Assembly: GCA_050951465.1 (NCBI GenBank)
Contig: JBMNJC010000025.1
Location: 1 to 64,000 of the forward strand
Origin: JAAZHD01 sp012510895
GTDB lineage: Bacteria > Bacillota > Clostridia > Caldicoprobacterales > DTU083
Direction of reading: 5' to 3'
DNA length: 64,000 bases
This document shows, piece by piece, positions 27,507 through 36,923 of the stretch (the stretch's first letter is position 1; the number at the start of each line of letters is the position of its first letter). The notes beneath the pieces are model-generated. The model ran no database searches and was not told the DNA's origin. It saw only the letters and a list, made by a program, of their open reading frames with translations. A program made the translations under genes and the position numbers.

Positions 27507-28142
27507 TCATATATGGAAATACTTCTTGTTATCCACTCCAGATTTGTTTTTATCTTCTAATTTATTAATCAATGCTCTCATTGCCATTGCTCGATGACTA
27601 ACCTTATTTTTCTCTTCTATCGGCAACTCTGCCATGGTCTTGTTATATCCAGCCACTATAAATAAGGGGTCATACCCGAATCCGCCTTCTCCTTTACATG
27701 TGAAACCAATTTTTCCAGGACATGTACCTTCAACTTGAATATAAGCTCCATCCGGCCAATATAAAGTTATAGCACAGCGGAATAGTGCCTTACGCTTGCT
27801 TTCCGGTACATTTTTCATTAATGATAGGAGCTTTAAATTGTTTTCTTCATCTGTAGCATGTTCGCCTGCAAACCTAGCAGAGTATACACCCGGAAGACCA
27901 TTTAGCGCTTCAACTTCTAATCCAGAATCATCAGCTAATACAATTTGCTTTGTCAACTCACTAATTCTTTTGGCCTTCTTTAAAGAATTACCAGTAAAAT
28001 CTGATTGCTCCTCTATAACAGTTATATCTATTCCAAAATCTTGCATTGAGAGGACGTCATATTTCAAATTTTTAAATAGTTCTCGGAATTCCTGTATCTT
28101 ACCCTGATTCTTACTAGCAACAATTAGTCTTTGTCTTACCAA
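27507..28142 (-). CDS. rdgB: XTP/dITP diphosphatase (RdgB/HAM1 family)
   Basis: It removes non-canonical purine nucleoside triphosphates. The 211-residue version starts at the TTG at 28142 behind GGGAG (11-base gap); the frame is open to an ATG at 28175 that has no ribosome site, so the start is uncertain. Family motifs: VASKNQGKIQEF, ADDSGLEV, GVYSARFAGE, GFGYDPLF and SHRAMAM. It is probably transcribed after gerM, which often neighbours it in clostridia. Confidence 0.93.
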   Translation of the reverse strand: MVRQRLIVASKNQGKIQEFRELFKNLKYDVLSMQDFGIDITVIEEQSDFTGNSLKKAKRISELTKQIVLADDSGLEVEALNGLPGVYSARFAGEHATDEENNLKLLSLMKNVPESKRKALFRCAITLYWPDGAYIQVEGTCPGKIGFTCKGEGGFGYDPLFIVAGYNKTMAELPIEEKNKVSHRAMAMRALINKLEDKNKSGVDNKKYFHI

Positions 28143-28270
28143 CTTGCTTTCAACTCCCTTGTTTAGTTTTCTCATTATATAAATTACAGTGTATATGCTT
28201 AATCATATATACAATTGTACAAATAGCATAGTATAGTATATATTATACTTACCAATAAAAATATTTAAAC

Positions 28271-28301
28271 AAAAATTAGGCTGCCTTTTAAACGGCAGCC
28301 T
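28271..28301 (-). terminator. Terminator after gerM
   Basis: AGGCTGCC and GGCAGCCT form a strong stem with an 8-base loop, followed on the minus strand by TAATTTTT. It separates gerM from rdgB. Confidence 0.85.
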
Positions 28302-28315
28302 GATGAAAAATATTT

Positions 28316-29296
28316 CTACCATTCATTTGCAAAAACAGAAATTTCATCCACAATATCAGAGCCAGAATACTCTTTACCTTCTACCAAGATCTTAACTTCT
28401 TCTACCTCTGGGTATTGTAGTGCTGTCAATTTAACCGCTCTCAAAACCATCTCCTCACTTTTTTTCGAATTAGCAATCTCATTAAATTCTTTACTGAAAT
28501 TTATATATGTGACTCCTCCATCCATTTGTATGCCTAAAAGCTTGGTATCAGGCGGTATATCAATAGTCATATTATCAGTATCCATTGGACCTTGTAATAA
28601 TTCATTAATACTGGTCTCCAATGTAGAATTTTCATGAGTTGTTACTCTGGTAATCGGAATAAGGTAATCATATAAACTGGGTGAAGTACTTTGAAAAAAC
28701 ACCTTGACTTTCGCTCCATTTGCGGATGCATCATCCGACGTTTCAAGATTAATATCCGTAGGACCTATAGGTTCCTTTACATAAGTGCCATGGGGCATAG
28801 TTTCCAATACTTGGCCTTCAAAAAGAAATTGAACTTTATCAATAGTAGAAAATTCTGAAAGTGTCATTACAATGCCCTGTATCATACTCGTCTCTTCCGC
28901 AGCGTCTTTACAATTTAAAACTGCATTGTTGAGATCCAGCTTTGCAATACCTTCTTTTATTGACATTCCTAGTATTTCAGTATCTCCAGGAAGCAAAGGT
29001 CTTAATCCCATCATCATTAAGTCTTCTTGCTGCTCAGATGTATCCATCATGATTCGGAGAGTATATTTTGCAATACCTTCTACCCATGGTATTTTACGCA
29101 TAACAGGAACCAAATATCCTGCATCATCTTTATAGTAGACTATGGTCTCACGGGTCAACTCTTCTGTTTCATTAGTGATTGTTGGTACTTCATGAGGCTC
29201 TTCTTCATTCTTTTCATTTTTCTTGCTGCAACTGGTAAAAATCAGTATGAAAGCCAGCAGCATTGCAGTTGGTAACCAAATCTTTTTTTGCAACAT
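28316..29296 (-). CDS. gerM: GerM-type lipoprotein with two GerMN domains
   Basis: GerM supports spore cortex synthesis and germination in Bacillus, acting outside the membrane. The 326-residue protein has a lipoprotein signal ending in FTSC, an acidic linker and two GerMN domains (residues about 75-175 and 205-315), each ending in a TLS/TAL...VEEVKILVEG type strand pattern. GGGGGGAG precedes the ATG. A terminator follows directly. Confidence 0.85.
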   Translation of the reverse strand: MLQKKIWLPTAMLLAFILIFTSCSKKNEKNEEEPHEVPTITNETEELTRETIVYYKDDAGYLVPVMRKIPWVEGIAKYTLRIMMDTSEQQEDLMMMGLRPLLPGDTEILGMSIKEGIAKLDLNNAVLNCKDAAEETSMIQGIVMTLSEFSTIDKVQFLFEGQVLETMPHGTYVKEPIGPTDINLETSDDASANGAKVKVFFQSTSPSLYDYLIPITRVTTHENSTLETSINELLQGPMDTDNMTIDIPPDTKLLGIQMDGGVTYINFSKEFNEIANSKKSEEMVLRAVKLTALQYPEVEEVKILVEGKEYSGSDIVDEISVFANEW

Positions 29297-29410
29297 TATC
29301 TCCCCCCTTGACTATCTTTGGTATTATTTATATTAGACAATCAAGGGTTGTATGAATAATAATTGATTAATCTATTATTACCTGCATTACTAATCTCGAT
29401 ATAAATTAGA

Positions 29411-31005
29411 AACTCAACTTTCCCACCACTATTGTGGTGATGAACCTTGAAAAATGAATATAATCACGCAACCAACTGCAATCGATCTTTAAGATAGAAA
29501 GGCAGAGCATTGATTAATTGTTCAATGAGTTGCTGCGCTTGAATATCTGTCAGGGACCGGAGCTTGTCTGAGAATGTCATATCATGGTGTCGATCAGCAG
29601 TTTAACTGCTTTCACTATTCGATATCTTTGACTTCGTCACAGAATCTAAAAAATATTTCACCCCATGTTCTCTCGTCATGTTCAAGGCGCACCGATTCAG
29701 CAATCATCATGTAGCGTAGAAACACAATAGATGTGGTGGCAATCTGTGCTTCATAGGAGCGGACTCTGAGATTCTTTGCCAAGTGCCAGATAAGACTTGC
29801 ACATTTTGAAGAAAACTTCAATATCCCATCGTTTCCCATATATGCGTACTGCTTCTTCGTTACTGATTTCCATGTCGGTACAAAGTATTGCCAGCCAAGC
29901 ATCATCCTTGCGGTTAGTGTTTCTGACAAAGATAAGTTTTGCATTTATCCATTGATTGCTTGGACTATCCTTTTTAGCTCTAACGCTGACTCTGGCTGAG
30001 CCAATCACTGGATTGGAGGGATCTTTACACTTTTCTATCTGGCTGTAAATATCTCTGATATGACGCCATTTACCATTGAATCGATAATGGATTTTCTCAG
30101 TAATTCGCACCATGCCGATAACTTCTCGATTCATCGCCTTAATCGCTGATACTGTCTTGGGCATTGTAAACCAACTATCAAATAGAACATAGCGTGCCGG
30201 TATCTTCCTTGCTTCTCTCAGAAGATCCAAGACTACATCTGTTGTGTTAGATTGAGCCTGCAACCGACGTTTATGAGCCTGAGATCTCTTGTCACAATCC
30301 CTGGCGGGATAAAGCACATTTGCCTTCTTGGACGAACTTAGTAGACGAAAATTGACAGGAACAAATGAACTACCGTCAGTCCAGCCAATCGTTAGCATTC
30401 TGTAACCTTTCTGATACTTATGGCTTGTATGGTCAAAAACACGGCTCAGCAGTTCAACTTTCTTGCTGCGATTCTTACTAAAAAGAGAATCGTCAATAAC
30501 CAATGCCGTAGCTCGTTTCTCGCTAGTAAGAGTATTGAAAAATGAGACTAGCTTAGTTGAAACAGCAAGTAAAAACTTCTCCCAATGAAATGCCTGATGA
30601 TTGAGAAAACGATAGACAGTGTTTTTAGCAAAAGGGATTGAAGCATCCGTCTGCAGTGTTCGCCACAAATTCTTATGGTTAAAAACTAGACTGAATAATG
30701 TTTTTAGCAAAAGCATGCAACTGAATCCCTTGGTTTTATAAAACCCACATCTTTTCAGTAATTTTGAACTGATATAGCGTTTAAAGAAAAGATTAATCTG
30801 TGTGTTTAAAACCTGTTCATTATAATCTGAATCTGATATAATATTAGACATAGGAAACCTCCAAAGTGTTGGTATGACTGTTTTTGTGATGATTCAATTA
30901 TACCATAACTGCGGCGGTTTTCCTTTCATAATTAGTTCTAAGCGTGATTTTTTATATTCATTTTTCAAGGTTCATATTGCTTTTTCCAAGTGGGAAAGTT
31001 GAGTT
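29411..31005 (-). mobile_element. Decayed IS4-family element
   Basis: Both ends carry AACTCAACTTTCCCAC in inverted orientation, and a further stretch of about 24 bases (ATGAACCTTGAAAAATGAAT and beyond) repeats inside each end, giving an unusually long two-part terminal repeat. No target duplication is visible. The transposase is broken, so this is an old copy. Confidence 0.85.
29464..30851 (-). pseudogene. IS4-family transposase, frameshifted
   Basis: The first 366 codons give an intact N-terminal and central part with VIDDSLF, FDSWF and the Y-(2)-R-(3)-E-(6)-K motif in YGKRWDIEVFFKMCK. The frame then shifts near 29790; the continuation (RSYEAQIATTSIVFLRYMM) is in another frame, ends at a TAG near 29615, and a last piece (KLRSLTDIQAQQLIEQL) lies in a further frame ending at 29464. 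At least two disruptions, so not functional. Confidence 0.88.
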
Positions 31006-31535
31006 AAGAAATACTAAACCTGATAACAATTGTTAGTGTAAAATACTGTATTGTTATAGGGTAATAAATTACCATAATAATTGAAAAGAAGATGTCAGCC
31101 TGTTAAGATATGAATTGTCAAAAAAAAGACCTAACAGAAAGGATGATTAACAATCTATGGTACCATTATTTTGAAGCAGATGAAGATCATGCAGCATTGC
31201 AACATACTTAAGCTCATCTATGTACACGAAGGAATAGATTACTAGAGAAGCAGCAAAACAAGAACAAAGCTAAAGAACATCAAACATTTTGGCGGGTCGT
31301 ATAAAGAAAGCGAAGATTTATAGCTTAAAGTTGCAAACACATAGATTTGAAGTACAACCTGAATGCCTTTGAAACAATATACCTTTCAGGTGATGAAATA
31401 TCTTGAATTTAAACTGGACTGCAATAAGTCCCTAAGAGGTGTAGTTAAGATGTCCAATCTAAAACGGTGAAAAAATATACGATAACGACTCTATCATAAT
31501 AATTACGTTTTATATATTTATCTCAAAAAAACCTG
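31006..31535. other. AT-rich spacer with a possible decayed reading frame
   Basis: Between the IS4 element and rqcH there is no intact gene. Around 31130-31310 on the plus strand a frame reads ERMINNLWYHYFEADEDHA and continues with several stops, which looks like a degraded coding remnant of a family I cannot name. At the right end a TATAAT (31539-31544) probably serves rqcH. Confidence 0.4.
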
Positions 31536-31568
31536 GTGTATAATAAAGTTAAAAGGAGGCAGTTAAGT

Positions 31569-33341
31569 ATGGCTTATGATGGAGTACTTTTATATTGTGT
31601 GACAAGAGAACTGGAATCAAAACTTGTAGGAGGCAGAATCAATAAAATTCAACAACCTGATAAAGATGAGATTCATATAACTATACGGAGCAAGGGCAAC
31701 AATTACAAGTTATTGCTATCAGCCAGCGCTAATTATCCGAGAATTCATTTAAGCCGGCATACCAAAACAAATCCACTTGTACCACCTGTGTTTTGTATGG
31801 TGTTAAGAAAACATTTATTAGGTGGAAAGCTGATATCCATACATCAACCTAATATGGACAGGATACTAGAGCTAAACTTCGAAGTAATTGATGAAATGGG
31901 AGATTTGCAAGTTAAAAAAATTATAATAGAGATTATGGGAAAACATAGTAATATAATCTTAACCGGGGCAAAAGGTTTAATTCTTGATGCCATCAAACAT
32001 GTGAATTCAAATATAAGCAGAGTTCGTGAAGTATTCCCAGGAATACCATATGTTTCGCCACCATCTAAAAATAAGTTAGATCCATTTAAAGTTCATATTT
32101 CAGATGTTGTTAATAAACTTCAAACACATGAATCTAGATTTCAACCAGCCGATATTATAGTTAAGTCTTTTTTCGGTATTTCTAAGATAACAGCAGAAGA
32201 AATATGCCATAGAGCTTATAACCATATAACAGAAAAATATGCTGATTCTGCTTATAAATGTATTGGTAAGGTAAGTATAGAAAATATTGCTATATCTTTT
32301 ATGCGTTTTTTCCAGGAGATGGTTCATAACAAATTTCAGCCTACTATTTTATTGGATGAAGAAAATAAACTAAAAGATATTTTCCCAATGCGATATACTA
32401 TGTTTCATTCTGAACTGCTAAAGTCTTATAATTCCATTTCTGATGCTCTTGATGATTTCTACTTTATCAGAGACCAGAAAGAAAGAATCCAACAACGTAG
32501 TTCACAACTCAGTCGAGTAGTTAGAAATAATCTGGAACGTTGCAGAAATAAGCTTCAAAAACAAATTGATGCTCTGGAAAGGGCAAAAAAGCTAGAGCAA
32601 TATCGTCTATACGGCGAACTTATAACTGCAAATATTTATCAGATACCTAAAGGTGCAAAAGAAATAGTTTTGACTAATTATTATGAACCTGAAAGTCCCA
32701 TGGTATTAATTCCTCTTCAACCTGATAAGACTCCTGTACAAAATGCCCAGATATATTTCAAACAATACAATAAGGCTAAAACTATTTTAGAGAAGCATTC
32801 TCAGCTTATAGAAGAAACAAACAATGAACTGGAATATTTAGAAAGTATCCTTCACTACCTTTCAGCTTGTATCAACGAAAGTGACATAATTGATATACAT
32901 GAAGAGTTGATTCGAGAAGGATATCTGAAAAATAAATCAAAAAGTGAAAACAAGCGAAAGAAGAATACTTCTAAACCTCATCGTTTTTTATCATCAGATG
33001 GTCTGGAAATATTAGTAGGTAAAAATAATACTCAGAATGATCAGCTGACATTCAAAACTGCTGCACCTTATAATATTTGGTTACATACTAAAGCAGTCCA
33101 TGGTTCACACGTAATAATTAAGACTAACAAACAGCCAGTTCCGGAAACTACGCTAAAAGAGGCTGCTAATCTGGCAGTTTATTTCAGCAAAGGTCGTAAT
33201 TCTTCAAATGTCCCTGTGGATTATTGTTATAAGAAATACGTAAAGAAGCCAAAAGGCGCTAAGCCAGGTATGGTTATTTACGATAATTTCAAAACTATAT
33301 ATATAACTCCTTCTGAAGATATGCTTTTTCCCATGAGATAA
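31569..33341 (+). CDS. rqcH: Rqc2 homolog RqcH (NFACT protein, FbpA-like)
   Basis: RqcH binds stalled 50S subunits and adds C-terminal alanine tails for degradation. The 590-residue protein has the NFACT-N domain starting MAYDGVLLYCVTREL, an HhH region, a long coiled coil (residues about 300-430) and the NFACT-R domain near the C-terminus (DGLEILVGKNNTQND, WLHTKAVHGSHVII). The ATG at 31569 follows AAAGGAGG, so the 11 extra upstream codons of the open frame are not used. It is one of few plus-strand host genes and converges with rluD. Confidence 0.95.
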   Translation: MAYDGVLLYCVTRELESKLVGGRINKIQQPDKDEIHITIRSKGNNYKLLLSASANYPRIHLSRHTKTNPLVPPVFCMVLRKHLLGGKLISIHQPNMDRILELNFEVIDEMGDLQVKKIIIEIMGKHSNIILTGAKGLILDAIKHVNSNISRVREVFPGIPYVSPPSKNKLDPFKVHISDVVNKLQTHESRFQPADIIVKSFFGISKITAEEICHRAYNHITEKYADSAYKCIGKVSIENIAISFMRFFQEMVHNKFQPTILLDEENKLKDIFPMRYTMFHSELLKSYNSISDALDDFYFIRDQKERIQQRSSQLSRVVRNNLERCRNKLQKQIDALERAKKLEQYRLYGELITANIYQIPKGAKEIVLTNYYEPESPMVLIPLQPDKTPVQNAQIYFKQYNKAKTILEKHSQLIEETNNELEYLESILHYLSACINESDIIDIHEELIREGYLKNKSKSENKRKKNTSKPHRFLSSDGLEILVGKNNTQNDQLTFKTAAPYNIWLHTKAVHGSHVIIKTNKQPVPETTLKEAANLAVYFSKGRNSSNVPVDYCYKKYVKKPKGAKPGMVIYDNFKTIYITPSEDMLFPMR

Positions 33342-33360
33342 TTATAAATTTATCAGTCTA

Positions 33361-34287
33361 TTAAGATTTGCGTAAGATTTCTAAAATCTTAATAAAATAC
33401 TCAGGCAAAGGCCCATAAAATGTCATGTGTTCACCGGTACGCGGATGAATCAATGTTAATTTATAAGCATGTAGAGCTTGCCCTTTCAGATTAAATCTCC
33501 GAATTTGTCTTCCATATACAGGATCACCTAATATTGGATGTCCTATATGATTTAGATGTACCCGAATTTGATGAGTTCTTCCTGTTTCTAATACTAATTC
33601 CAAATATGTGTGAGTACCAAAACGCTCTATAACTTTATAATGAGTAACTGCGTGACGACCACTGTCTATTACTGCCATTTTTTTTCGATTATTAGGATTT
33701 CTAGCAATTGGAGCATTTATCGTTCCTTCATCTTTTAATATATTGCCCTCAGCAATCGCTCTGTAAACTCGTTTCACTTCATTTTTCTGTATTTGTTTTG
33801 CTAAACATCTGTGTACCTGATTATTCAACGCAATAATTAAAAGTCCGGAAGTATCCTTGTCTAGACGATGAACGATTCCTGGACGATTTTCACCGCCTAA
33901 GCTTGAAAGACCATCACTTTGAAAATGAAATAAAAGAGCATTTGCTAATGTTGCTGTGTAATTACCTTTTGCAGGATACACAACCATGTCCTGTGGCTTA
34001 TTGATAATTGCAATATCCTGATCCTTATAAATAATATCAAGATTTATATTTTCAGGAACAATTTCTATTTTCTGAGACGCGGGAATTCTCACAATTATAT
34101 GATCTCCCTGCTTTAAAATATAGCTTGCTTTTGTCAAACGTGAATTCAATGTGATATAGTTATTCTTAATAAGTGCTTGTAAATAATTTCTAGAAAACTC
34201 CGGTAGTTTCGTGCGCAGAAACTGATCTAATCTTTGATTTATATCCTCTGTCGTAACAATAAAATCAAACTGCTTAATCTGAGACAT
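33361..34287 (-). CDS. Pseudouridine synthase, RluD/RluA family
   Basis: An N-terminal S4 RNA-binding domain (RLDQFLRTKLPEFSRN) is followed by the catalytic core with the active-site aspartate in HRLDKDTSGL and the RTHQIRVH motif. At 308 residues it is close to Bacillus YlyB, which also follows lspA. The ATG at 34287 lies inside the 3' end of lspA; an in-frame ATG further upstream (34323) is possible. Substrate is probably 23S rRNA. Confidence 0.93.
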   Translation of the reverse strand: MSQIKQFDFIVTTEDINQRLDQFLRTKLPEFSRNYLQALIKNNYITLNSRLTKASYILKQGDHIIVRIPASQKIEIVPENINLDIIYKDQDIAIINKPQDMVVYPAKGNYTATLANALLFHFQSDGLSSLGGENRPGIVHRLDKDTSGLLIIALNNQVHRCLAKQIQKNEVKRVYRAIAEGNILKDEGTINAPIARNPNNRKKMAVIDSGRHAVTHYKVIERFGTHTYLELVLETGRTHQIRVHLNHIGHPILGDPVYGRQIRRFNLKGQALHAYKLTLIHPRTGEHMTFYGPLPEYFIKILEILRKS

Positions 34288-34774
34288 TTTCTTTAGTGAT
34301 ACCACCTTGTATATTATCATCACCTTTTTTATGCATACCTTCCAAGAAAAGCAATTGTAATGCTAACATTATGGTGCCACATACAACTGCAATATCTGCA
34401 AAATTAAATACAGGAAAATTTATAAACATAAACTGAAACATATCCACTACGTAACCTAAAGAAACACGATCAATTAGGTTGCCAATGGCTCCACCTATTA
34501 TAATAGCCAAACTAATTCTGGTCAGCAGACTTTCTTTACGATGTAAGAGCAAATAAATGGTAACTGCCAGGATTATAAATATGGGAATAATAATTAAAAA
34601 CCATCTTTTGTTTTGCAAAATTCCAAAAGCTGCTCCATGATTTTCTACATAAGTTAAATTCAATACACTTTTTATAACTGTTATTGAACGTAATGGTTTC
34701 AAAAACCTTATAGTGATGTATTTTGTTATCCTGTCTGTCGCCACAATAAATAATACCAAGAACAATTCCAGCAT
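34274..34774 (-). CDS. lspA: Lipoprotein signal peptidase LspA
   Basis: This aspartyl protease of the membrane cuts prolipoproteins. The 166-residue protein has four membrane segments and both catalytic aspartates, in GNLIDRV and VFNFADIAV. TTAGGAGG precedes the ATG. rluD overlaps its 3' end. Confidence 0.95.
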   Translation of the reverse strand: MLELFLVLFIVATDRITKYITIRFLKPLRSITVIKSVLNLTYVENHGAAFGILQNKRWFLIIIPIFIILAVTIYLLLHRKESLLTRISLAIIIGGAIGNLIDRVSLGYVVDMFQFMFINFPVFNFADIAVVCGTIMLALQLLFLEGMHKKGDDNIQGGITKENVSD

Positions 34775-34861
34775 AATTAGCCTCCTAACACAAACATTAT
34801 CCGTTAGAGGCTATTATATCATAATCGAATTGCTGTTCCTATGTTAAATTAAATATAGTTC

Positions 34862-35359
34862 TTATCCCTTAGGAAGTTCTTGTTCGTTATCATCTTCATC
34901 CATATCAATATCAATACTTGTTAAGTCTTCAATCTGCTCGATATACGATTCTAAAAGGGATCGAATCTTGGTTTTTAAAATTTGAATTTGCTTTTTTGTT
35001 TCAAACAATTCTCGCTTGGCTTCGATAACATCACGATTGGCACTCTCTCTTATCTGACGAGCTTGTTCCTCAGCTTCTCGCAAAATCATCTCCGATTTTT
35101 TTTGCGCCAAAGCAGTAACCTCATCTGCTGTTTTTTGTGCAGTAACCAAGGTATCTTTAAGAGTTTTTTCCATAGTACGATATTGATCTATTTGTGCTTT
35201 TAAAGTATTAATTCTTTCTTTCGCCTCTATATTTTCTTTATATAGTTTCTCGAAATCATCTACTATATTATCAAGAAACTGATCAACTTCATCTTCGTCA
35301 TAACCCCTAAATGATCTGGAAAATTCTTTGTTATGAATGTCCATTGGTGTCAATACCAT
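34862..35359 (-). CDS. divIVA: Cell division protein DivIVA
   Basis: DivIVA marks curved membrane at septa and poles and guides division and sporulation. The ATG at 35359 with GAGGAG upstream gives 165 residues starting MVLTPMDIHNKEF and the membrane-contact region RGYDEDEVDQFLDN, followed by long coiled coil. The open frame extends upstream to 35470 without a ribosome site and overlaps yggT, so it is not used. The usual neighbour ylmH between yggT and divIVA is absent here. Confidence 0.93.
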   Translation of the reverse strand: MVLTPMDIHNKEFSRSFRGYDEDEVDQFLDNIVDDFEKLYKENIEAKERINTLKAQIDQYRTMEKTLKDTLVTAQKTADEVTALAQKKSEMILREAEEQARQIRESANRDVIEAKRELFETKKQIQILKTKIRSLLESYIEQIEDLTSIDIDMDEDDNEQELPKG

Positions 35360-35418
35360 CCACATCTCCTCTTTCATCGCATTTCTTAAAGAATTATATT
35401 CAACCTTAAAGTTAAGAC

Positions 35419-35721
35419 TTACTGTACTATATGCCTTGCCAGCTGTAATAAAAATTCTGAGAGCATCCACAATATAATTAATGAGACTATGGGAGATAAA
35501 TCAATGGGCATTTTAGCGCCTCCCATTGTTCGTGCTACCCTTCTAAAAATATTATTAATAGGATCTGTCATCTTCTTTAAAACTGTCTTCCATTCAGCAT
35601 ATTTATCTTTTGGTCGGGAGAAAATTGTTAAAAAACCTTCTATTACAATCAACCAAGAATAGAGATATAGAAAGAGCGCCATTCCTTTAAGCAAAGATGA
35701 CAGGACTTGATATATCAACAA
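35419..35721 (-). CDS. yggT: YggT family membrane protein
   Basis: The 100-residue protein has two YggT membrane segments with DPINNIFRR after the first. It starts with TTG behind AGGAGGA. It is part of the yggS-sepF-yggT-divIVA set and is associated with septum placement in other bacteria. Confidence 0.9.
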   Translation of the reverse strand: MLIYQVLSSLLKGMALFLYLYSWLIVIEGFLTIFSRPKDKYAEWKTVLKKMTDPINNIFRRVARTMGGAKMPIDLSPIVSLIILWMLSEFLLQLARHIVQ

Positions 35722-35729
35722 GTCTCCTC

Positions 35730-36212
35730 CTATTCTTTGTCTAGAACCTGCCGAGTACCTAAAGTATAAAAACTTTTTCCTTTGAAATCTTCAGGTATGT
35801 TGCCTACAATGTCAATATTACTGGGAACTAATACAAATATACCACGAGAAACTTTTTGTATTGTCCCATCTAAGGCATATACAGCACCACTCACAAAATC
35901 AAGAACTCTTTGAGCTAAATCCTGCTCAAGTGACTCCAAGTTTACAATTACAGGCTTTCTATTTTTTAAATTATTAACAATATTCTGTGTATCATCATAT
36001 GTTAAAGCCTGATAAACTACTACTTTGACATAAGTGGATTGATGAATGTTAACCACCTTTCCTTTTCTGTTTTTTGTTTGAAATTCGGGTTGCTTTAACT
36101 CTTCCTTAAAATTTAATTGATTGTCATCAACTACCTCTTCAACAGATTCATCCAATACGTTTTCTTCTAAACCAATAAAGTTTAAAAATTTATTAACTAT
36201 TTTGCCTGCCAT
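35730..36212 (-). CDS. sepF: Cell division protein SepF
   Basis: SepF tethers FtsZ filaments to the membrane. The 160-residue protein has the N-terminal amphipathic helix (MAGKIVNKFLNFIGL) and the C-terminal domain with VIVNLESL and DFVSGAVYALDG. AGGAGG precedes the ATG. Confidence 0.94.
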   Translation of the reverse strand: MAGKIVNKFLNFIGLEENVLDESVEEVVDDNQLNFKEELKQPEFQTKNRKGKVVNIHQSTYVKVVVYQALTYDDTQNIVNNLKNRKPVIVNLESLEQDLAQRVLDFVSGAVYALDGTIQKVSRGIFVLVPSNIDIVGNIPEDFKGKSFYTLGTRQVLDKE

Positions 36213-36223
36213 CTAAATTCCTC

Positions 36224-36913
36224 CTATTCACGTTTACCAAATATTCCCGTTCCGATACGAACCATATTAGAACCTTCTTCTATAGCTGTTACAAAATCAT
36301 TTGTCATGCCCATGGACAGATACTTCATATCAACATGTGGATAATTATATTCCTTTATGCTATTAAATAATTGGCTTGTAATTCTAAAGTAAGGACGTAT
36401 AGTCTCTGGATCATTCGTTAATGGTGCAATAAGCATCAAGCCCTTAACCTTTATATACTTTAAATTATAAATCGTTTCAATAAATGGCGCTACTTCCTCA
36501 ATAGGGAGTCCGTTTTTTGTTTTTTCATTCGCCGGATTAACCTGTATTAATACAGGTATTTCCCTATTGATTTTAGACGCTTCTTTATTAATTTCCTTAG
36601 CCAATGATAATCGGTCTAAGGAATGTATAAGAGAAACCTTATCCACTATATATTTAACTTTATTTCTTTGCAAACGACCTATCATATGCCATCTTAAGTT
36701 TTCATGTTTTAAGCTATTATATTTTGTTACTAATTCTTGCACACGATTCTCGCCCAAATCAGTAAGCCCTAAGTTCACTGCATGCTTTATGGTACTTACA
36801 TCTATTGTTTTTGTTACTCCAATCAGTGTAACATCATCCTGATTACGCCCGGCAACATATAACGCTCGTTGAATCATTTCTCTTATTCTAACCAAATTAA
36901 GCTTTAACTCCAC
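36224..36913 (-). CDS. yggS: YggS family pyridoxal phosphate homeostasis protein
   Basis: A PLP-binding barrel protein with LIGVTKT (PLP lysine), the GENRVQE motif and SMGMTNDF. The start is taken as the GTG at 36913 behind AATAGGAG; the longer frame from ATG 36931 overlaps the stop of the HlyD-like gene and has no site. It has 229 residues. Confidence 0.9.
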   Translation of the reverse strand: MELKLNLVRIREMIQRALYVAGRNQDDVTLIGVTKTIDVSTIKHAVNLGLTDLGENRVQELVTKYNSLKHENLRWHMIGRLQRNKVKYIVDKVSLIHSLDRLSLAKEINKEASKINREIPVLIQVNPANEKTKNGLPIEEVAPFIETIYNLKYIKVKGLMLIAPLTNDPETIRPYFRITSQLFNSIKEYNYPHVDMKYLSMGMTNDFVTAIEEGSNMVRIGTGIFGKRE

Positions 36914-36923
36914 ATGAACACTC

